From assembly GCF_000272105.2 (NCBI RefSeq), contig NZ_AJZD02000215.1, forward strand, positions 23,690 to 87,689: a stretch of 64,000 nucleotides of DNA. The letters run 5' to 3'. This DNA is from Vibrio splendidus 12E03 (GTDB lineage Bacteria; Pseudomonadota; Gammaproteobacteria; Enterobacterales; Vibrionaceae). Made by a program: the position numbers and the translations under genes. The notes under the pieces are model-generated. The model had not been told where the DNA came from. It made no database searches and saw only the letters and a list, made by a program, of their open reading frames with translations. Within the stretch, counting starts at the first letter, position 1, and each line of letters begins with the position of its first letter. Positions 23,523 to 33,781 of this stretch are shown here, piece by piece.

Positions 23523-24812
23523 ATGTTCGAAAAGCTATTCAAACTCAGTGAAAATGGCACCAATGTGCGCACTGAAATCATCGCAGGTCTAACAACCTTC
23601 CTAACAATGGCTTACATCATTTTTGTAAACCCAATGATTCTAGCTGATGCTGGTATGGACCATGGCGCTGTATTTGTAGCAACCTGTTTAGCGGCTGCTA
23701 TTGGCTGTTTCATCATGGGCTTTGTTGCTAACTACCCAATTGCTCAAGCTCCAGGCATGGGTTTGAACGCATTCTTTACCTACGCTGTTGTAATGGGTAT
23801 GGGTTATACGTGGCAAGTTGCTCTGGCAGCGGTTTTCGTATCAGGCGTAATCTTCATCTTCTTAAGCATCTTTAAGATCCGTGAATGGATTATCAACTCG
23901 ATCCCTATGTCTCTGCGTGTTGGTATCTCTGCAGGTATCGGTCTTTTCCTAGCGTTTATTGCGCTTAGCAATGCAGGCATCGTTGTCTCTAACCCAGCAA
24001 CTAAAGTTTCACTGGGCGACATTACCGCGATTGCTCCTATCCTAGGCTCACTTGGTTTCTTCCTAACGATTGCTCTTGTTCACCGTGGCGTGAAAGGGGC
24101 AGTAATGATTGCGATTCTAGCTATCACAGCTCTTGGCATTGTTATTGGTGACGTTCAATACGGCGGCATCATGTCTACACCACCAAGCCTTGCTCCGACA
24201 TTCATGCAGCTTGATTTCTCTGCTGTATTTGAAATCGGTATGATTTCAGTGGTATTCGCATTCTTGTTCGTCGATTTGTTCGATACAGCGGGTACTCTGG
24301 TTGGTGTTGCAACGAAAGCAAACCTAATCAAAGAAGACGGCAAACTACCTCGCTTGAACAAAGCACTGCTTGCTGACTCTACAGCAACATCTATTGGTGC
24401 ACTGCTAGGTACATCAAATACTACTTCTTATGTTGAGAGTGTTGCGGGTGTTGCTGAAGGCGGCCGTACCGGTCTAACGGCTGTTGTTGTTGGTATCTTA
24501 TTCCTACTGGCTCTTTTCTTCTCGCCACTTGCAGGTATGATTCCGGCTTACGCAACATCAGGTGCACTTTTCTATGTAGCAATTCTGATGATGTCTGGCC
24601 TAGTTGGCATTGATTGGCGTGATCTTACGGAAGCAGCACCAGTCGTGGTAACATGTTTGCTTATGCCGCTGACGTACTCTATCGCTGAGGGTATCTCACT
24701 AGGTTTCATCGCTTACGCTGCAATTAAGCTGCTAAGTGGTAAAGGTCGCGACGTTTCACCTGCTGTGTGGGTAATGTCGGCTATCTTTATTCTTAAATAC
24801 ATTTTCGCTTAA
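23523..24812 (+). CDS. NCS2-family purine (hypoxanthine/guanine/adenine) permease, AzgA branch
   Basis: A 429-residue inner-membrane permease of the COG2252 (AzgA/PbuG/GhxP) branch of nucleobase transporters. Motifs include RTEIIAGLTTFLTMAYIIFVNP at the N-terminus, APGMGLNAFFTYAV near residue 80, FLFVDLFDTAGTLVGVA near residue 245 and LGTSNTTSYVESVAGVAEGGRTG near residue 300; about 12-14 hydrophobic segments alternate between. It imports a purine base by proton symport; which one is not decided by the sequence. AGGA seven bases before the ATG supports the start. It is followed 84 bp later by gpt, which traps guanine and xanthine as nucleotides, and a PurR-like operator precedes it, so both are probably one purine-salvage unit. 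Confidence 0.93.
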   Translation: MFEKLFKLSENGTNVRTEIIAGLTTFLTMAYIIFVNPMILADAGMDHGAVFVATCLAAAIGCFIMGFVANYPIAQAPGMGLNAFFTYAVVMGMGYTWQVALAAVFVSGVIFIFLSIFKIREWIINSIPMSLRVGISAGIGLFLAFIALSNAGIVVSNPATKVSLGDITAIAPILGSLGFFLTIALVHRGVKGAVMIAILAITALGIVIGDVQYGGIMSTPPSLAPTFMQLDFSAVFEIGMISVVFAFLFVDLFDTAGTLVGVATKANLIKEDGKLPRLNKALLADSTATSIGALLGTSNTTSYVESVAGVAEGGRTGLTAVVVGILFLLALFFSPLAGMIPAYATSGALFYVAILMMSGLVGIDWRDLTEAAPVVVTCLLMPLTYSIAEGISLGFIAYAAIKLLSGKGRDVSPAVWVMSAIFILKYIFA

Positions 24813-24896
24813 TCGTCTAGGTTTCTGCTTAATCGCTGAAGAGGCTATGTTTGAGATAGCCTCTAATAACATGACAAAATTATTAGGTTTTATACT

Positions 24897-25361
24897 ATGA
24901 GCAACAAATTCGTTATCACTTGGGACAACATGCAGACTTACTGCCGTCAACTTGCTGAAAAGCAAATGCCAGCAGAGCAGTGGAAAGGCATCTGGGCTGT
25001 AAGCCGTGGTGGTTTGGTTCCTGGTGCAATCTTGGCTCGTGAGCTAGGTATTCGTCACGTAGATACGATTTGTATTTCTAGCTACGACCACGATCACCAA
25101 CGTGATATGACAGTAGTTAAAGCACCTGAAGGTGATGGCGAAGGCTTCCTAATCGTTGAAGACTTGGTTGATAGTGGTGACACTGCACGTAAGCTTCGCG
25201 AAATGTACCCTAAAGCGAAACTGATCGCTGTATGTGCAAAGCCATCTGGCGCTGATTTGCTAGACGAGTACATTGTTGATATCGCTCAAGACACATGGAT
25301 TGAGCAACCTTGGGATACTAGCCTAAGCTACGTTGAGCCAGTAAATCGCAAGTCAAAATAA
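24897..25361 (+). CDS. gpt: Gpt, xanthine-guanine phosphoribosyltransferase
   Basis: A 154-residue type I phosphoribosyltransferase that makes XMP, GMP and some IMP from xanthine, guanine or hypoxanthine and PRPP at the inner membrane surface. The PRPP-binding motif is [15 protein letters not shown] at about residues 83-97, and the early loop is [19 protein letters not shown]. Length and sequence match E. coli Gpt (152). It follows the purine permease and is closed by a terminator before frsA. Gene order gpt-frsA-crl-proB-proA is close to E. coli. Confidence 0.96.
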   Translation: MSNKFVITWDNMQTYCRQLAEKQMPAEQWKGIWAVSRGGLVPGAILARELGIRHVDTICISSYDHDHQRDMTVVKAPEGDGEGFLIVEDLVDSGDTARKLREMYPKAKLIAVCAKPSGADLLDEYIVDIAQDTWIEQPWDTSLSYVEPVNRKSK

Positions 25362-25382
25362 GCGTAAACTTAGTTTTTTGAG

Positions 25383-25411
25383 AAATGACCCTTTATAGGG
25401 TCATTTTTTTT
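25383..25411 (+). terminator. Terminator after gpt
   Basis: AAATGACCC and GGGTCATTT pair around TTTATA, followed by a run of T. Confidence 0.88.
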
Positions 25412-25450
25412 TATATTATTAGTGACAACCATTTCTTATTAAGTATCCCA

Positions 25451-26704
25451 ATGTCTGAACCAGAAGAAACGAGCTCGAACCTTTCGGAAACTTTGTTTGT
25501 AAAGCACAAACAGGCGAAAGAGACCTCAATGTTGACACAATACATGCCAAGCTCTGAAGCGTTATTGGATGAGAAGCGTGAACAGCAAAACTCATCATGG
25601 TACCGAAACCTAAGACGTCTTCAGTGGGTATGGCAAGGCGTTAATCCAATAGAGCAAGAAGCGGTATTGGCTCGCATCGCGTCATCAGATAACTCTCGTA
25701 CAACCGATGAGTGGCTTGATACGGTTATGGGTTACCGAAGTGGTAATTGGGCATACGAATGGACCAAGCTGGGTATGCAACATCAGAATCGTTCTAATGA
25801 AAAGAACGGTGAAGAGATGGCTGAAGAGCTGTTTTCAGCATCGTTGTGTTTCAGTATTGCGGGTTACCCACATCTCAAGAACGACAATTTGGCAGCTCAG
25901 GCCCAAGTGTTGGCCAACGCAGCCTATTCTGAAGCGATCAAGCACACTAAGTTGATCGTCAAGCAGATTGATATTCCGTACCAAAACAAGAAGATCAAAG
26001 CGAACTTGCATCTAACTAAAACAGACAAACCACAACCAGTTGTGATTGTCAGCGCGGGTCTCGATAGCTTACAAACTGATATGTGGCGCTTGTTTAGGGA
26101 TTATTTAGCACCTAAGAACATTGCTATGTTAACGGTAGACATGCCATCGATAGGGCACAGTGCGCATTGGCCTTTGACAGAAGACTCGTCTTGTCTTCAC
26201 CAAGCTGTGCTGAATGAGCTGCCTAACATTCCATGGGTGGATCACCACAAAGTGGGTTTATTTGGCTTCCGCTTTGGCGGCAATGCGATGGTCAGATTAT
26301 CTTTCCTTGAGCAACATAAGATAAAAGCATGTATCTCTTTAGGCGCGCCAATTCACGATATCTTTGTTCATGCCGACAAACTGAAACAGATGCCTAAGAT
26401 GCATTTGGATGTGTTGGCTTCGCGTCTTGGTAAAGGGGCGGTCGATATCAATAGTCTTTCTGGGCAATTGATGGCGTGGTCACTGAAGGTGCAAGGTTTG
26501 CTGTCAAACAGTAAAACCAGTGTTCCTATCTTGGCATTGGCCTTAGAGGGTGATCCTGTATCACCACCGATGGATAATCAACTGGTTGCTATTTATAGTG
26601 ATTACGGAAAAGCGAAGAAAATCAAAGCTAAGTCAATTACACAAGGTTATGAGCAATCCCTCGAATTGGCGATAAAGTGGCTTGAGGATGAATTATTTAG
26701 ATGA
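25451..26704 (+). CDS. frsA: FrsA, fermentation-respiration switch protein / esterase-like alpha/beta hydrolase
   Basis: A 417-residue protein of the FrsA (YafA) family, close to E. coli FrsA (414). The N-terminal part contains LSETLFVKHKQAKETS and YRNLRRLQWVWQG; the C-terminal half is an alpha/beta-hydrolase domain. At the nucleophile elbow the sequence is GLFGFRFGGNAM, with Arg where most hydrolases have Ser, as in other FrsA proteins. FrsA binds the dephosphorylated glucose-specific EIIA of the PTS and shifts metabolism towards fermentation; esterase and pyruvate decarboxylase activities have been reported and disputed. The ATG at 25451 gives the family N-terminus MSEPEETSS; the frame is open back to 25385 without support. 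Confidence 0.93.
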   Translation: MSEPEETSSNLSETLFVKHKQAKETSMLTQYMPSSEALLDEKREQQNSSWYRNLRRLQWVWQGVNPIEQEAVLARIASSDNSRTTDEWLDTVMGYRSGNWAYEWTKLGMQHQNRSNEKNGEEMAEELFSASLCFSIAGYPHLKNDNLAAQAQVLANAAYSEAIKHTKLIVKQIDIPYQNKKIKANLHLTKTDKPQPVVIVSAGLDSLQTDMWRLFRDYLAPKNIAMLTVDMPSIGHSAHWPLTEDSSCLHQAVLNELPNIPWVDHHKVGLFGFRFGGNAMVRLSFLEQHKIKACISLGAPIHDIFVHADKLKQMPKMHLDVLASRLGKGAVDINSLSGQLMAWSLKVQGLLSNSKTSVPILALALEGDPVSPPMDNQLVAIYSDYGKAKKIKAKSITQGYEQSLELAIKWLEDELFR

Positions 26705-26848
26705 CATTTCTCCTAAATTAGTTAAGCATGAAAAGTGTACAAACTAAGTACCTGATACTCAGCAATAATTTATAAAATCCAATTGCGTAGTTTCTACGTA
26801 TAACAGTCTGAGTAACGTCATTCTTAACATTGAAAATGGAGATTCAAT

Positions 26849-27238
26849 ATGTCAGAAGTGACACAACAACCTACGCATTACCGCTTGTTGAATGTTTTAA
26901 AGGCGATTGGGCCATACTTGAGGGAACCGCAATCAGAAGAAGGTCACTATATCTTTGATTGCTTGTCTGTATGTGTGAACGATAAAAAATCACCAGAAGA
27001 ACGCGAGTTTTGGGGCTGGTGGCTGGAGTTGGACAAGTCGGAAGAGGGATATTCGGCGAAGTACAATATCGGTAAATACAACATCGATGGTAACTGGGAT
27101 TCTTTGCCGTTACCTAAAAAGGCGGTCGCTGAGGTCTCTCGAACTCAAGAAGCCTTCCACAAAAAACTGGTTGATGAACTTCAAAGTAAGTTTGAAATCA
27201 GCATCCAATTAGACGAAGAGTCTGTCGAATTCGTCTAA
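26849..27238 (+). CDS. crl: Crl, sigma-S assembly factor
   Basis: A 129-residue protein of the Crl family. It contains the conserved hydrophobic cavity region [20 protein letters not shown] and the FWGWWLELD motif at about residues 50-60, which in E. coli is involved in binding RpoS. Crl promotes association of sigma-S with core RNA polymerase and so favours stationary-phase gene expression. It sits between frsA and proB as in E. coli. GGAGATT before the ATG supports the start, and a terminator follows directly. Confidence 0.94.
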   Translation: MSEVTQQPTHYRLLNVLKAIGPYLREPQSEEGHYIFDCLSVCVNDKKSPEEREFWGWWLELDKSEEGYSAKYNIGKYNIDGNWDSLPLPKKAVAEVSRTQEAFHKKLVDELQSKFEISIQLDEESVEFV

Positions 27239-27267
27239 TTTTAAAGGTTACTCTTCTATATAAAGCA

Positions 27268-27293
27268 AAAAGGTGCGATTTCGCACCTTTTCT
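27268..27293 (+). terminator. Terminator after crl
   Basis: AAAAGGTGCG and CGCACCTTTT pair around ATTT, followed by CTGC. Confidence 0.88.
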
Positions 27294-27359
27294 GCTTGTG
27301 AATTCCCCTTTTGATTGCTAAAACATCACCTCTTATTTGTTTTATCCATAAAAGACTTC

Positions 27360-28499
27360 ATGACAACAAATCATCAAAGCGGGACAACAACACAGCGTAA
27401 AACTGTCGTTGTTAAACTGGGTACCAGTGTCTTAACAGGTGGAACATTGGCATTAGACCGCGCTCATATGGTTGAGCTGGTTCGTCAATGTGCTGAATTA
27501 AAAAAACAAGGCCACTCTGTGGTTATGGTTTCGTCTGGCGCAATTGCAGCAGGACGTGAGCACCTTGGTTACCCCGCACTTCCCAACTCAATGGCGAGCA
27601 AACAGTTGCTTGCGGCAGTTGGGCAAAGCCAGTTGATTCAAGTTTGGGAGTCTTTGTTTGCTATCTATGGCCTTAAGATTGGCCAGATGCTACTGACTCG
27701 TGCTGATCTCGATGATCGCGAGCGTTTTCTTAATGCACGTGACACGATCAACGCACTTGTTGAACACGATATTATTCCGGTAGTAAACGAAAACGATGCA
27801 GTAGCCACCAACGAAATTAAAGTGGGCGACAATGATAACTTGTCGGCCTTAGTAGGTATTTTGTGCGGCGCTGATAAGCTTTTGCTACTAACAGACCAAA
27901 AAGGCCTGTTTACGGCTGACCCTCGTAAAGATCCAAATGCTGAGCTCATCAAAGAAGTGAAAACTATTGATGACACACTGCGTAAGATCGCAGGCGGCAG
28001 CGGTACGACATTAGGTACCGGCGGCATGGCAACAAAACTGCAGGCGGCTGACATTGCTCGTCGCGCAGGCATCGAAGTGATTATTGCGGCGGGCAGTGCT
28101 GAAAATGTGGTGTTTGATTCACTGAGTGATAACCCACAAGGCACACGTTTCTTGCCTTTATCGGAAGCGCTTGAAAACCGTAAACGCTGGATTTTAGCGG
28201 GCCCTGCTTCAGCAGGTGACATCGTGGTTGACGACGGCGCAGTAAACGCAGTCAACACCAAAGGCAGCAGCTTGTTGGCGAAAGGGGTTGTTCGAGTTAA
28301 AGGCGAATTCTCTCGTGGTGAAGTTACCCAAGTCACAGACAGTAAAGGCAAAGTAATTGCGCGTGGTATCGCCAGTTATTCAAGCCAAGACCTAGCAAAA
28401 ATTGCAGGTAAGCACAGTAAAGATATTGGCGACATTCTTGGATACGATTATGGGTCAGAAGTCATTCACCGTGACGACCTTGTTGTAATCCAAGAATAG
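27360..28499 (+). CDS. proB: ProB, glutamate 5-kinase
   Basis: A 379-residue enzyme that phosphorylates glutamate, the first and feedback-controlled step of proline synthesis. The amino-acid kinase domain begins with [13 protein letters not shown] near residue 17 and carries [34 protein letters not shown] and [13 protein letters not shown]; a C-terminal PUA domain covers roughly the last 90 residues ([16 protein letters not shown] onward). The ATG at 27360 is chosen because the frame upstream (from 27315) is not conserved; the N-terminus is about 12 residues longer than in E. coli. It lies 66 bp before proA and forms the proBA operon. Confidence 0.96.
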   Translation: MTTNHQSGTTTQRKTVVVKLGTSVLTGGTLALDRAHMVELVRQCAELKKQGHSVVMVSSGAIAAGREHLGYPALPNSMASKQLLAAVGQSQLIQVWESLFAIYGLKIGQMLLTRADLDDRERFLNARDTINALVEHDIIPVVNENDAVATNEIKVGDNDNLSALVGILCGADKLLLLTDQKGLFTADPRKDPNAELIKEVKTIDDTLRKIAGGSGTTLGTGGMATKLQAADIARRAGIEVIIAAGSAENVVFDSLSDNPQGTRFLPLSEALENRKRWILAGPASAGDIVVDDGAVNAVNTKGSSLLAKGVVRVKGEFSRGEVTQVTDSKGKVIARGIASYSSQDLAKIAGKHSKDIGDILGYDYGSEVIHRDDLVVIQE

Positions 28500-28565
28500 C
28501 TCGTGATGATAAGGCGAATCGCCTTTTTGCATCCAAAGACAGACAGAATTTAGGGAGAGTTAAAC

Positions 28566-29816
28566 GTGGATTTAACTAACATGGGTATCGCAGCAAAAGA
28601 CGCTGCTTTCCACCTAGCGACCGCATCTACGGCGCAAAAGAATAAAGCATTGGCGATCATCGCTGATGAGCTAGAAGCAAACGCAGCAACGATTTTAGAA
28701 GCGAACGCGAAAGATATCGAATTAGGTCGCGAAGCGGGTTTAACTGACGCGCTGCTTGATCGTCTACTTCTTAATGAAGAGCGCTTAACCGGTATCGCTA
28801 ACGATGTGCGTAACGTGATTAGCCTGAATGACCCAGTTGGCAGCGAGATTGACAGCAAAGTACTGGAAAACGGTATGTCGCTGTCTCGTCGTCGCGTACC
28901 ACTTGGTGTGGTGGGTGTTATCTATGAAGCGCGTCCAAACGTAACCATCGATATTGCAGCTCTGTGTCTGAAGACAGGTAACGCAAGCATTCTACGTGGT
29001 GGTAAAGAGACGTTTTTCTCGAATATGGAACTGGTTAAAGTTATCCAGTCTGCATTAGAGAAAGCGGAGCTTCCAGCCGCTTCTGTTCAGTACATCGAGA
29101 AGCCTGATCGTGAACTCGTTTCTCAATTGCTTAAACTGGACGACTACGTGGATATGATCATTCCTCGTGGCGGCGCTGGCTTGCACAAGATGTGTAAAGA
29201 GAACAGCACCATTCCAGTTATCATCGGCGGCTTTGGTATCAGCCATATCTTCGTTGATGAAAGTGCTGATCTTGATAAATCTGTCGATGTGGTCGAAAAC
29301 TCTAAAGTTCAGCGCCCATCAGCGTGTAACTCGTTAGATACACTGCTAGTGCATGAAGCGGTTGCTGAAGCTTTCTTAACTAAGCTGAAACAGCGTTTAG
29401 CAGGTAAGGTAACCTTGGTTGCAGATACCAGTGCAAAATCACTGCTAGCGGATTTTGAAGGCCAACGTGATGCGGTTGAGGGCGACTTTGACACTGAATG
29501 GCTAAGCTACACGCTCGGCGTGAAAGTGGTAGCGGATGTGACAGAAGCGATTGACCACATGCGTGTACACAACGCGAGTCACTCAGACGCGATCATGACT
29601 AACAGCCTAGAGAGCTCAGAGCGTTTCATTAACTCTGTTGGTTCTGCAGCGGTTTATGTGAATGCATCAACACGTTTCACTGATGGCGCACAGTTTGGTT
29701 TAGGCGCTGAAGTCGCCGTGTCTACTCAGAAATTGCATGCTCGCGGCCCAATGGGTTTAGAAGAGCTGACAAGCTACAAATGGGTAGGTAAAGCGAACTA
29801 TTTGGTCCGCGGTTAA
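28566..29816 (+). CDS. proA: ProA, glutamate-5-semialdehyde dehydrogenase
   Basis: A 416-residue enzyme of the aldehyde dehydrogenase superfamily that reduces glutamyl-5-phosphate with NADPH to glutamate semialdehyde, the second step of proline synthesis. Motifs include [18 protein letters not shown] near residue 110, ILRGGKE, and the catalytic cysteine in [15 protein letters not shown] near residue 255. Length matches E. coli ProA (417). The start is a GTG at 28566 with AGGGAGAG at a good distance. It is coupled in an operon with proB and ends before a terminator. Confidence 0.96.
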   Translation: MDLTNMGIAAKDAAFHLATASTAQKNKALAIIADELEANAATILEANAKDIELGREAGLTDALLDRLLLNEERLTGIANDVRNVISLNDPVGSEIDSKVLENGMSLSRRRVPLGVVGVIYEARPNVTIDIAALCLKTGNASILRGGKETFFSNMELVKVIQSALEKAELPAASVQYIEKPDRELVSQLLKLDDYVDMIIPRGGAGLHKMCKENSTIPVIIGGFGISHIFVDESADLDKSVDVVENSKVQRPSACNSLDTLLVHEAVAEAFLTKLKQRLAGKVTLVADTSAKSLLADFEGQRDAVEGDFDTEWLSYTLGVKVVADVTEAIDHMRVHNASHSDAIMTNSLESSERFINSVGSAAVYVNASTRFTDGAQFGLGAEVAVSTQKLHARGPMGLEELTSYKWVGKANYLVRG

Positions 29817-29891
29817 CGCTGGTCGTTAATTTTACTCCTCAGCTCATTTTTGAAATGGCGATCGAGTAGCAATAATCAATGAATCACCACA

Positions 29892-29917
29892 CAAAAGGGC
29901 CTTAATTGGCCCTTTTT
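29892..29917 (+). terminator. Terminator after proA
   Basis: AAAAGGGCC and GGCCCTTTT pair around TTAATT, followed by TCTTT. Confidence 0.88.
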
Positions 29918-29972
29918 CTTTCCTAACGTTTGGCAATTCCGTTACACTGATATTCAATTATTTGGAGGTGAT

Positions 29973-30422
29973 ATGCATTGTCCTTTTTGTTCAGAGAACG
30001 ACACTAAAGTAATCGATTCAAGACTGGTAGCCGATGGCCATCAGGTACGTCGTCGCCGTCAATGCCTTGCATGTAGTGAACGTTTTACTACGTTCGAATC
30101 GGCAGAACTTGTGATGCCTAAGGTCATAAAGTCGAATGGAAACCGCGAACCATTTAATGAAGATAAAATGGTGGGTGGTGTACAGCGCGCCCTAGAAAAA
30201 CGCCCAGTGAGTGCTGATGCGATTGAACTTGCGATCAGTACGATTAAGTCACAACTCCGTGCAACTGGTGAGCGTGAAGTACCAAGCGAGATGATTGGTA
30301 ATCTTGTGATGGGCCAATTGAAAGAATTGGATAAAGTGGCGTACATTCGTTTTGCCTCTGTTTACCGCAGCTTTGAAGACATCCGAGAGTTTGGCGAAGA
30401 AATCGCTAAATTAGAGGATTAA
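29973..30422 (+). CDS. nrdR: NrdR, repressor of ribonucleotide reductase genes
   Basis: A 149-residue regulator with the expected two parts: a zinc ribbon ([17 protein letters not shown] ... [16 protein letters not shown], residues 1-50) and an ATP-cone domain (about 50-140). It senses ATP or dATP and represses nrd operons. The start follows GGAGGTGAT. It is the first gene of a row with ribD only 10 bp later, the arrangement usual in gammaproteobacteria, so it is probably co-transcribed with the riboflavin genes. Confidence 0.96.
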   Translation: MHCPFCSENDTKVIDSRLVADGHQVRRRRQCLACSERFTTFESAELVMPKVIKSNGNREPFNEDKMVGGVQRALEKRPVSADAIELAISTIKSQLRATGEREVPSEMIGNLVMGQLKELDKVAYIRFASVYRSFEDIREFGEEIAKLED

Positions 30423-30432
30423 CGCCTCAATC

Positions 30433-31539
30433 ATGTCAAACTTTACTCCCCTAGATTTTCAAATGATGTCGCGTGCTATTCAGTTAGCAAAACGCGGCAT
30501 TTACACTACTGCACCAAATCCGAATGTGGGTTGTGTCATTGTACAAACCGACGGTCAGATCGTTGGCGAAGGTTTTCATGCCAAAGCTGGCGAACCTCAT
30601 GCTGAAGTACATGCCATGCGAATGGCGGGCGACAAAGCAAAAGGTGCGACGGCTTATGTCACGCTAGAACCTTGCTCTCATTACGGTCGAACGCCGCCTT
30701 GTGCTGAAGGTTTGATTAAGGCTCAAGTAGTCAAAGTGATTTGTGCCATGCAGGACCCAAACCCAAAAGTCGCAGGTCGTGGTATCAAAATGTTACGCGA
30801 TGCGGGTATTGAGGTTGAAATCGGTTTGCTAGAGCAAGATGCTCTCGACTTGAACCCTGCATTTATCAAGCGTATGCAAACTGGCATGCCATTCGTTCAG
30901 TTAAAGATGGCCGCTAGCCTTGATGGCCAAACAGCATTGGAAAATGGTCAAAGCCAGTGGATTACATCGCCAGAAGCGCGTTGTGATGTTCAGAACTACC
31001 GAGCAAAATCAGGCGCTGTGTTGTCAACTAGCCAGACGGTGATTGAAGACAACGCGTCGTTGAATGTTCGTTGGGCAGAGTTGCCAAGCAGTATCAAAGA
31101 TCATTACGCTGAAGACGAGCTGCGTCAGCCGATTCGCGTGATTCTTGATCGTCAAAACCAACTGCGTCCTGAGCTCAAGTTATTCCAGACTCCAACATCA
31201 GTGTTGAGAGTTGCCGAAGCGTCTGCTGATATTGAAGTCGCAACTACAGATGCTGGTCAGCTCGATTTGCACGATCTGATGCGTCAATTACCTGCGAATC
31301 ATATCGACCATATTTGGGTCGAAGCGGGCGCAACATTGGCAAAAAGCTTGATTGAAGAGCAGTTGGTGGATGAGCTAATCCTCTATTTAGCACCTAAACT
31401 TATGGGCAGTGACGGACGAGGTTTGATGGGCGCATTAGGGCTCACTTCAATGTCTGAAGTTATTGACCTAGAAATTAAAGATGTTCGACAGGTTGGTGTG
31501 GATATTCGCATCGTTGCGAAACCCGTATTTCGAAACTGA
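30433..31539 (+). CDS. ribD: RibD, bifunctional deaminase/reductase of riboflavin synthesis
   Basis: A 368-residue two-domain enzyme. The N-terminal deaminase (about residues 1-145) has the zinc motif HAEVHAM followed by LEPCSHYGRTPPC; the C-terminal part (about 146-365) is the NADPH-dependent reductase (KMAASLDGQTAL, VILDRQ). It converts 2,5-diamino-6-ribosylamino-pyrimidinone phosphate to the ribitylamino compound in two steps in the cytoplasm. Length matches E. coli RibD (367). It is followed by ribE, ribBX, ribH and nusB in the same direction. Confidence 0.96.
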   Translation: MSNFTPLDFQMMSRAIQLAKRGIYTTAPNPNVGCVIVQTDGQIVGEGFHAKAGEPHAEVHAMRMAGDKAKGATAYVTLEPCSHYGRTPPCAEGLIKAQVVKVICAMQDPNPKVAGRGIKMLRDAGIEVEIGLLEQDALDLNPAFIKRMQTGMPFVQLKMAASLDGQTALENGQSQWITSPEARCDVQNYRAKSGAVLSTSQTVIEDNASLNVRWAELPSSIKDHYAEDELRQPIRVILDRQNQLRPELKLFQTPTSVLRVAEASADIEVATTDAGQLDLHDLMRQLPANHIDHIWVEAGATLAKSLIEEQLVDELILYLAPKLMGSDGRGLMGALGLTSMSEVIDLEIKDVRQVGVDIRIVAKPVFRN

Positions 31540-31611
31540 TAGTAACGAAACCATAGTGGAAATAGTTACTCCAACTGCATACGTGTCGTTGACAACAAAA
31601 AGAGTTTTAAA

Positions 31612-32268
31612 ATGTTTACAGGAATTGTAGAAGCCGTAGGTACATTGAGTGCAATCACTCCCCGCGGAGAAGACATCACCGTAACGGTTAATGTTGGTAA
31701 GCTTGATATGGCTGACGTTAAGTTAGGCGACAGTATCGCTACCAATGGTGTGTGTTTGACAGTTGTTGAGTATAACGACCACAGCTACAGTGCAGACCTT
31801 TCGCTTGAGACCCTGAAAAAGACGGGTTTTGTCGATTACCAAGCAGGCGATAAAGTTAACCTTGAGAAAGCAATGTTACCAACCACGCGTTTCGGTGGAC
31901 ACATCGTGTCTGGTCACGTTGATGGCGTGGGTGAGATTGTTGAACGTAATCAAGTCGGTCGTGCGATTGAATTCTGGGTAGAAATGCCAGCAGAAATCTC
32001 AAAATACGTGGCTCAAAAAGGCTCAGTAACGGTCGATGGCATCAGCCTGACTGTGAACGATTTACGCAAGAACGCATTCAAGCTGACTATCGTCCCTCAC
32101 ACTTCTTCAGAAACCACCATCGACCAATTCAATGTCGGTCGTAAAGTGAATCTAGAAGTTGATGTATTAGCGCGTTACATGGAGCGTTTACTGCAAGGTC
32201 AGCAACAAGAGTCTGAGCCTGAATCTCGATTGACGATGGAATTCTTACAGCAGAATGGTTTTGCCTAA
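31612..32268 (+). CDS. ribE: Riboflavin synthase (alpha chain)
   Basis: A 218-residue enzyme that dismutates two molecules of 6,7-dimethyl-8-ribityllumazine into riboflavin. Two internal beta-barrel repeats are evident: MFTGIVEAVGTL ... TNGVCLTV in the first half and FGGHIVSGHVDGVGEI ... VDGISLTVN in the second. Length and order fit the family (E. coli gene ribC in its own nomenclature). It lies between ribD and ribBX, 72 and 108 bp from its neighbours. Confidence 0.95.
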   Translation: MFTGIVEAVGTLSAITPRGEDITVTVNVGKLDMADVKLGDSIATNGVCLTVVEYNDHSYSADLSLETLKKTGFVDYQAGDKVNLEKAMLPTTRFGGHIVSGHVDGVGEIVERNQVGRAIEFWVEMPAEISKYVAQKGSVTVDGISLTVNDLRKNAFKLTIVPHTSSETTIDQFNVGRKVNLEVDVLARYMERLLQGQQQESEPESRLTMEFLQQNGFA

Positions 32269-32376
32269 CCGTTGAGACAAAGTGCGTCAAGCGAGACTTT
32301 GTAAAGCGAAGCAATATCATCAGGTTTAAATAGTGTCGGTTCTAGGAAGCAGAACCATTTCAAAGGATATAGAACA

Positions 32377-33486
32377 ATGCCAATTAGTACTCCTCAAGAA
32401 ATTATTGAAGACATTCGCCTAGGAAAAATGGTTATCCTGATGGATGATGAAGATCGCGAGAATGAAGGCGATCTGATCATGGCAGCAGAACATGTCACGC
32501 CAGAAGCGATTAACTTCATGGCGATGTATGGCCGCGGCTTAATCTGTCTGACGCTAACCAAAGAGCGTTCAAGCCGTATGGGTCTAGCCCCTATGGTTCA
32601 AGACAACAATGCACAGTACACCACGAACTTTACGGTTTCGATTGAAGCGGCTGAAGGTGTAACGACGGGTATCTCTGCATCAGATCGGGCAGTGACGGTT
32701 CAAGCGGCAGTGGCGAAAGATGCAAAAGCGGCAGACCTTGTTCAACCTGGTCATATTTTCCCACTGACAGCGCAAGATGGCGGTGTTCTGACTCGCGCAG
32801 GGCACACAGAAGCAGGTTGTGATTTAGCACGTCTAGCAGGCTGTGAGCCAGCATCTGTTATCGTTGAGATCTTAAACGACGACGGCACCATGGCTCGTCG
32901 CCCAGATCTTGAAGTGTTCGCAGAAAAGCATGACATCAAGCTAGGCACCATTGCAGACTTGATTGAATACCGCAACAACACAGAAACAACGATTGAGCGT
33001 GTAGCACAATGCCATTTACCAACAGAGTTTGGTGATTTCGAGTTGGTGACTTACCGCGATACAATTGATAACCAGATCCACTACGCGATGCAAAAAGGTG
33101 ACCTATCTGAAGGTGCTCCTTTGGTACGTGTTCATCTGCATGACACGTTCACTGATCTGCTTCATTCAGACCGTGGTACTGAACGCAGCTGGTCGCTAGA
33201 TAAAGCAATGAAGCGCATTGGCGACGAAGGCGGTGTGTTGGTTATTCTTGGCAACGAAGAGTCGTCTGACTCTTTGATTCACAAAGTGAAGACATTCGAA
33301 GCGCAAGACAAGAACGAGCAGCCAACTATGGCGAAGAAGCAGGGTACCTCGCGTCGTGTTGGTGTCGGTTCTCAGATTCTTCAAGACCTAGGCGTGCACG
33401 ATATGCGTCTGCTTTCTTCAAGCTCTAAGCGTTACCACGCATTGGGTGGTTTTGGTCTTAACGTTGTTGAGTACGTTTGCGAATAA
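32377..33486 (+). CDS. ribBA: RibBX: DHBP synthase fused to a degenerate GTP cyclohydrolase II domain
   Basis: A 369-residue protein with two parts. Residues 1 to about 205 are a complete 3,4-dihydroxy-2-butanone 4-phosphate synthase ([50 protein letters not shown]). Residues 206-369 resemble GTP cyclohydrolase II, but the zinc cysteines of that enzyme (SEC...C.C in E. coli RibA) are replaced by [18 protein letters not shown], and the HRQEGR-type segment reads GNEESSD. The second activity is therefore probably lost. Such RibBX hybrids are known from proteobacteria and are often labelled ribBA. A true ribA should exist elsewhere in the genome. It supplies the four-carbon unit to RibH, encoded next. 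Confidence 0.93.
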   Translation: MPISTPQEIIEDIRLGKMVILMDDEDRENEGDLIMAAEHVTPEAINFMAMYGRGLICLTLTKERSSRMGLAPMVQDNNAQYTTNFTVSIEAAEGVTTGISASDRAVTVQAAVAKDAKAADLVQPGHIFPLTAQDGGVLTRAGHTEAGCDLARLAGCEPASVIVEILNDDGTMARRPDLEVFAEKHDIKLGTIADLIEYRNNTETTIERVAQCHLPTEFGDFELVTYRDTIDNQIHYAMQKGDLSEGAPLVRVHLHDTFTDLLHSDRGTERSWSLDKAMKRIGDEGGVLVILGNEESSDSLIHKVKTFEAQDKNEQPTMAKKQGTSRRVGVGSQILQDLGVHDMRLLSSSSKRYHALGGFGLNVVEYVCE

Positions 33487-33781
33487 ATCATGCGTCAGCG
33501 AGCAGACGTTTCTCCGTTTGTAGCGACATAGTTTACCGATGATTTCAGTGGCTCTTTTGGTGATAAGTTTTGCCAAAAGGGCAAAGTAGCCAAGTTCGAC
33601 TCAAAACGTGTTCAATACACAAACTTGGCTCCTCGCTGTTGCTATATGCTTGGGATCAGCGCTGCATTATCATCTTTACATTGCCAGTGTCTGTTCTTCT
33701 AAATTACCATTAGATATTGCTCACAGTTTTGTGCTAGAATCCGGCGATTCTCACTTGATGAAAATAGTTAAAGGAAGGCTT

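Noticed and set aside
27665..28351. A 228-codon open frame on the minus strand opposite proB
   Set aside because: It is antisense to a well-conserved proB, its product is low in complexity (Ser, Ala, Leu rich) and has no ribosome site or family match.
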